Positions 42,682 through 42,740 of a DNA stretch of 42,740 bases are shown in pieces. The notes under the pieces were generated by a model. The model was not told the origin of the DNA. It made no database searches and saw only the letters and a program-made list of their open reading frames with translations. The stretch's first letter is position 1, and the number at the start of each line of letters is the position of its first letter. The translations under genes and the position numbers were made by a program. The stretch spans positions 9,058-51,797 of the forward strand of contig JAIQGC010000053.1 in the NCBI GenBank assembly GCA_020072805.1, in the 5' to 3' direction. This DNA comes from Terriglobia bacterium (lineage in GTDB: Bacteria > Acidobacteriota > Terriglobia > Acidiferrales > UBA7541).

Positions 42682-42740
42682 TCAACCGCGTTCGAGGTAG
42701 CGGCGGGCGGGGGCGTAGTGGGCGAAGAGCTTTTCTTCGG
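42682..42740 (-). CDS. C-terminal end of an unidentified gene (partial)
   Basis: On the minus strand the frame reads EEKLFAHYAPARRYLERG and stops at the complement of 42682-42684. The stop lies just downstream of the 42631-42650 hairpin in genome order, consistent with a convergent gene end. Only about 18 residues are visible, so no product is named. The peptide is amphipathic and reads like a plausible protein C-terminus. Confidence 0.4.
   Translation of the reverse strand, partial: EEKLFAHYAPARRYLERG

Overview
The window reads as a chromosomal stretch from a GC-rich, diderm (Gram-negative type) bacterium. Lipid A genes (lpxD, lpxL/htrB type), a TonB-dependent receptor and a lipoprotein all imply an outer membrane. 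The receptor has a carboxypeptidase-regulatory N-terminal domain, and there are secreted ECF-linked proteins of the VxAxGxRxTRxIPxGxIGNE type. Together these make an Acidobacteriota-like organism the best guess. That assignment is inference from protein style; no rRNA or marker gene is present. I see no phage, transposase, CRISPR array or plasmid gene.

Layout. 0-2.4 kb (minus): SDR, lipid A acyltransferase and the start of lpxD form a tight envelope operon, with a PGPGW membrane protein upstream. 2.5-6.5 kb: lipoprotein, tRNA-Ser(CGA), TonB-dependent receptor, tadA. 6.5-7.2 kb: a toxin-first HigBA/RelE-like toxin-antitoxin pair with an operator palindrome inside its promoter. 7.3-10.4 kb (plus): a lone nuoI, galT, a YdcF-like protein and a methyltransferase-like protein. 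10.5-15 kb (minus): a catalytically degenerate MpgP-like HAD protein, a coiled-coil membrane protein, a HAD phosphatase with DedA, and a patatin-like protein without its serine. 15-18.7 kb: an AGTAC-repeat region, two very small genes, a GNAT protein, an alpha/beta hydrolase without serine or histidine, and a Tam-like methyltransferase. 18.7-22.3 kb (minus): acs then a GT39 glycosyltransferase. 22.5-24.9 kb (plus): ECF sigma, zinc anti-sigma and a secreted Met/Gly-rich protein. 25-29.1 kb (minus): glycolate oxidase glcDEF. 29.2-31.9 kb (plus): a SAM-I riboswitch with terminator ahead of a cysteine desulfurase, then two secreted or membrane proteins sharing a repeated domain. 31.9-34.6 kb (minus): flavin reductase, a damaged FtsX-type permease, a small secreted protein. 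34.9-39.6 kb: a Cys/Met PLP enzyme, a second ECF sigma with a small membrane partner, cutA, a phosphohexomutase with an FtsB-like protein. 39.7-42.7 kb: a membrane acyltransferase, an aldehyde dehydrogenase and the tail of another gene.

How the genes work together. Carbon handling is spread through the window: acetate activation (acs), glycolate oxidation (glcDEF), galactose (galT), sugar phosphates (phosphohexomutase) and aldehyde oxidation. Sulfur handling comprises the riboswitch-controlled desulfurase and the gamma-synthase family enzyme. Two separate ECF sigma loci suggest envelope stress sensing.

The most unusual signals are: three hydrolase-fold proteins with replaced catalytic residues; two neighbouring genes whose frames run through strong intrinsic terminators; an FtsX permease whose final DPVxAL tail survives out of frame; promoters placed so close to start codons that leaderless mRNAs are expected; and a sharp reversal of GC skew near 38.6 kb.
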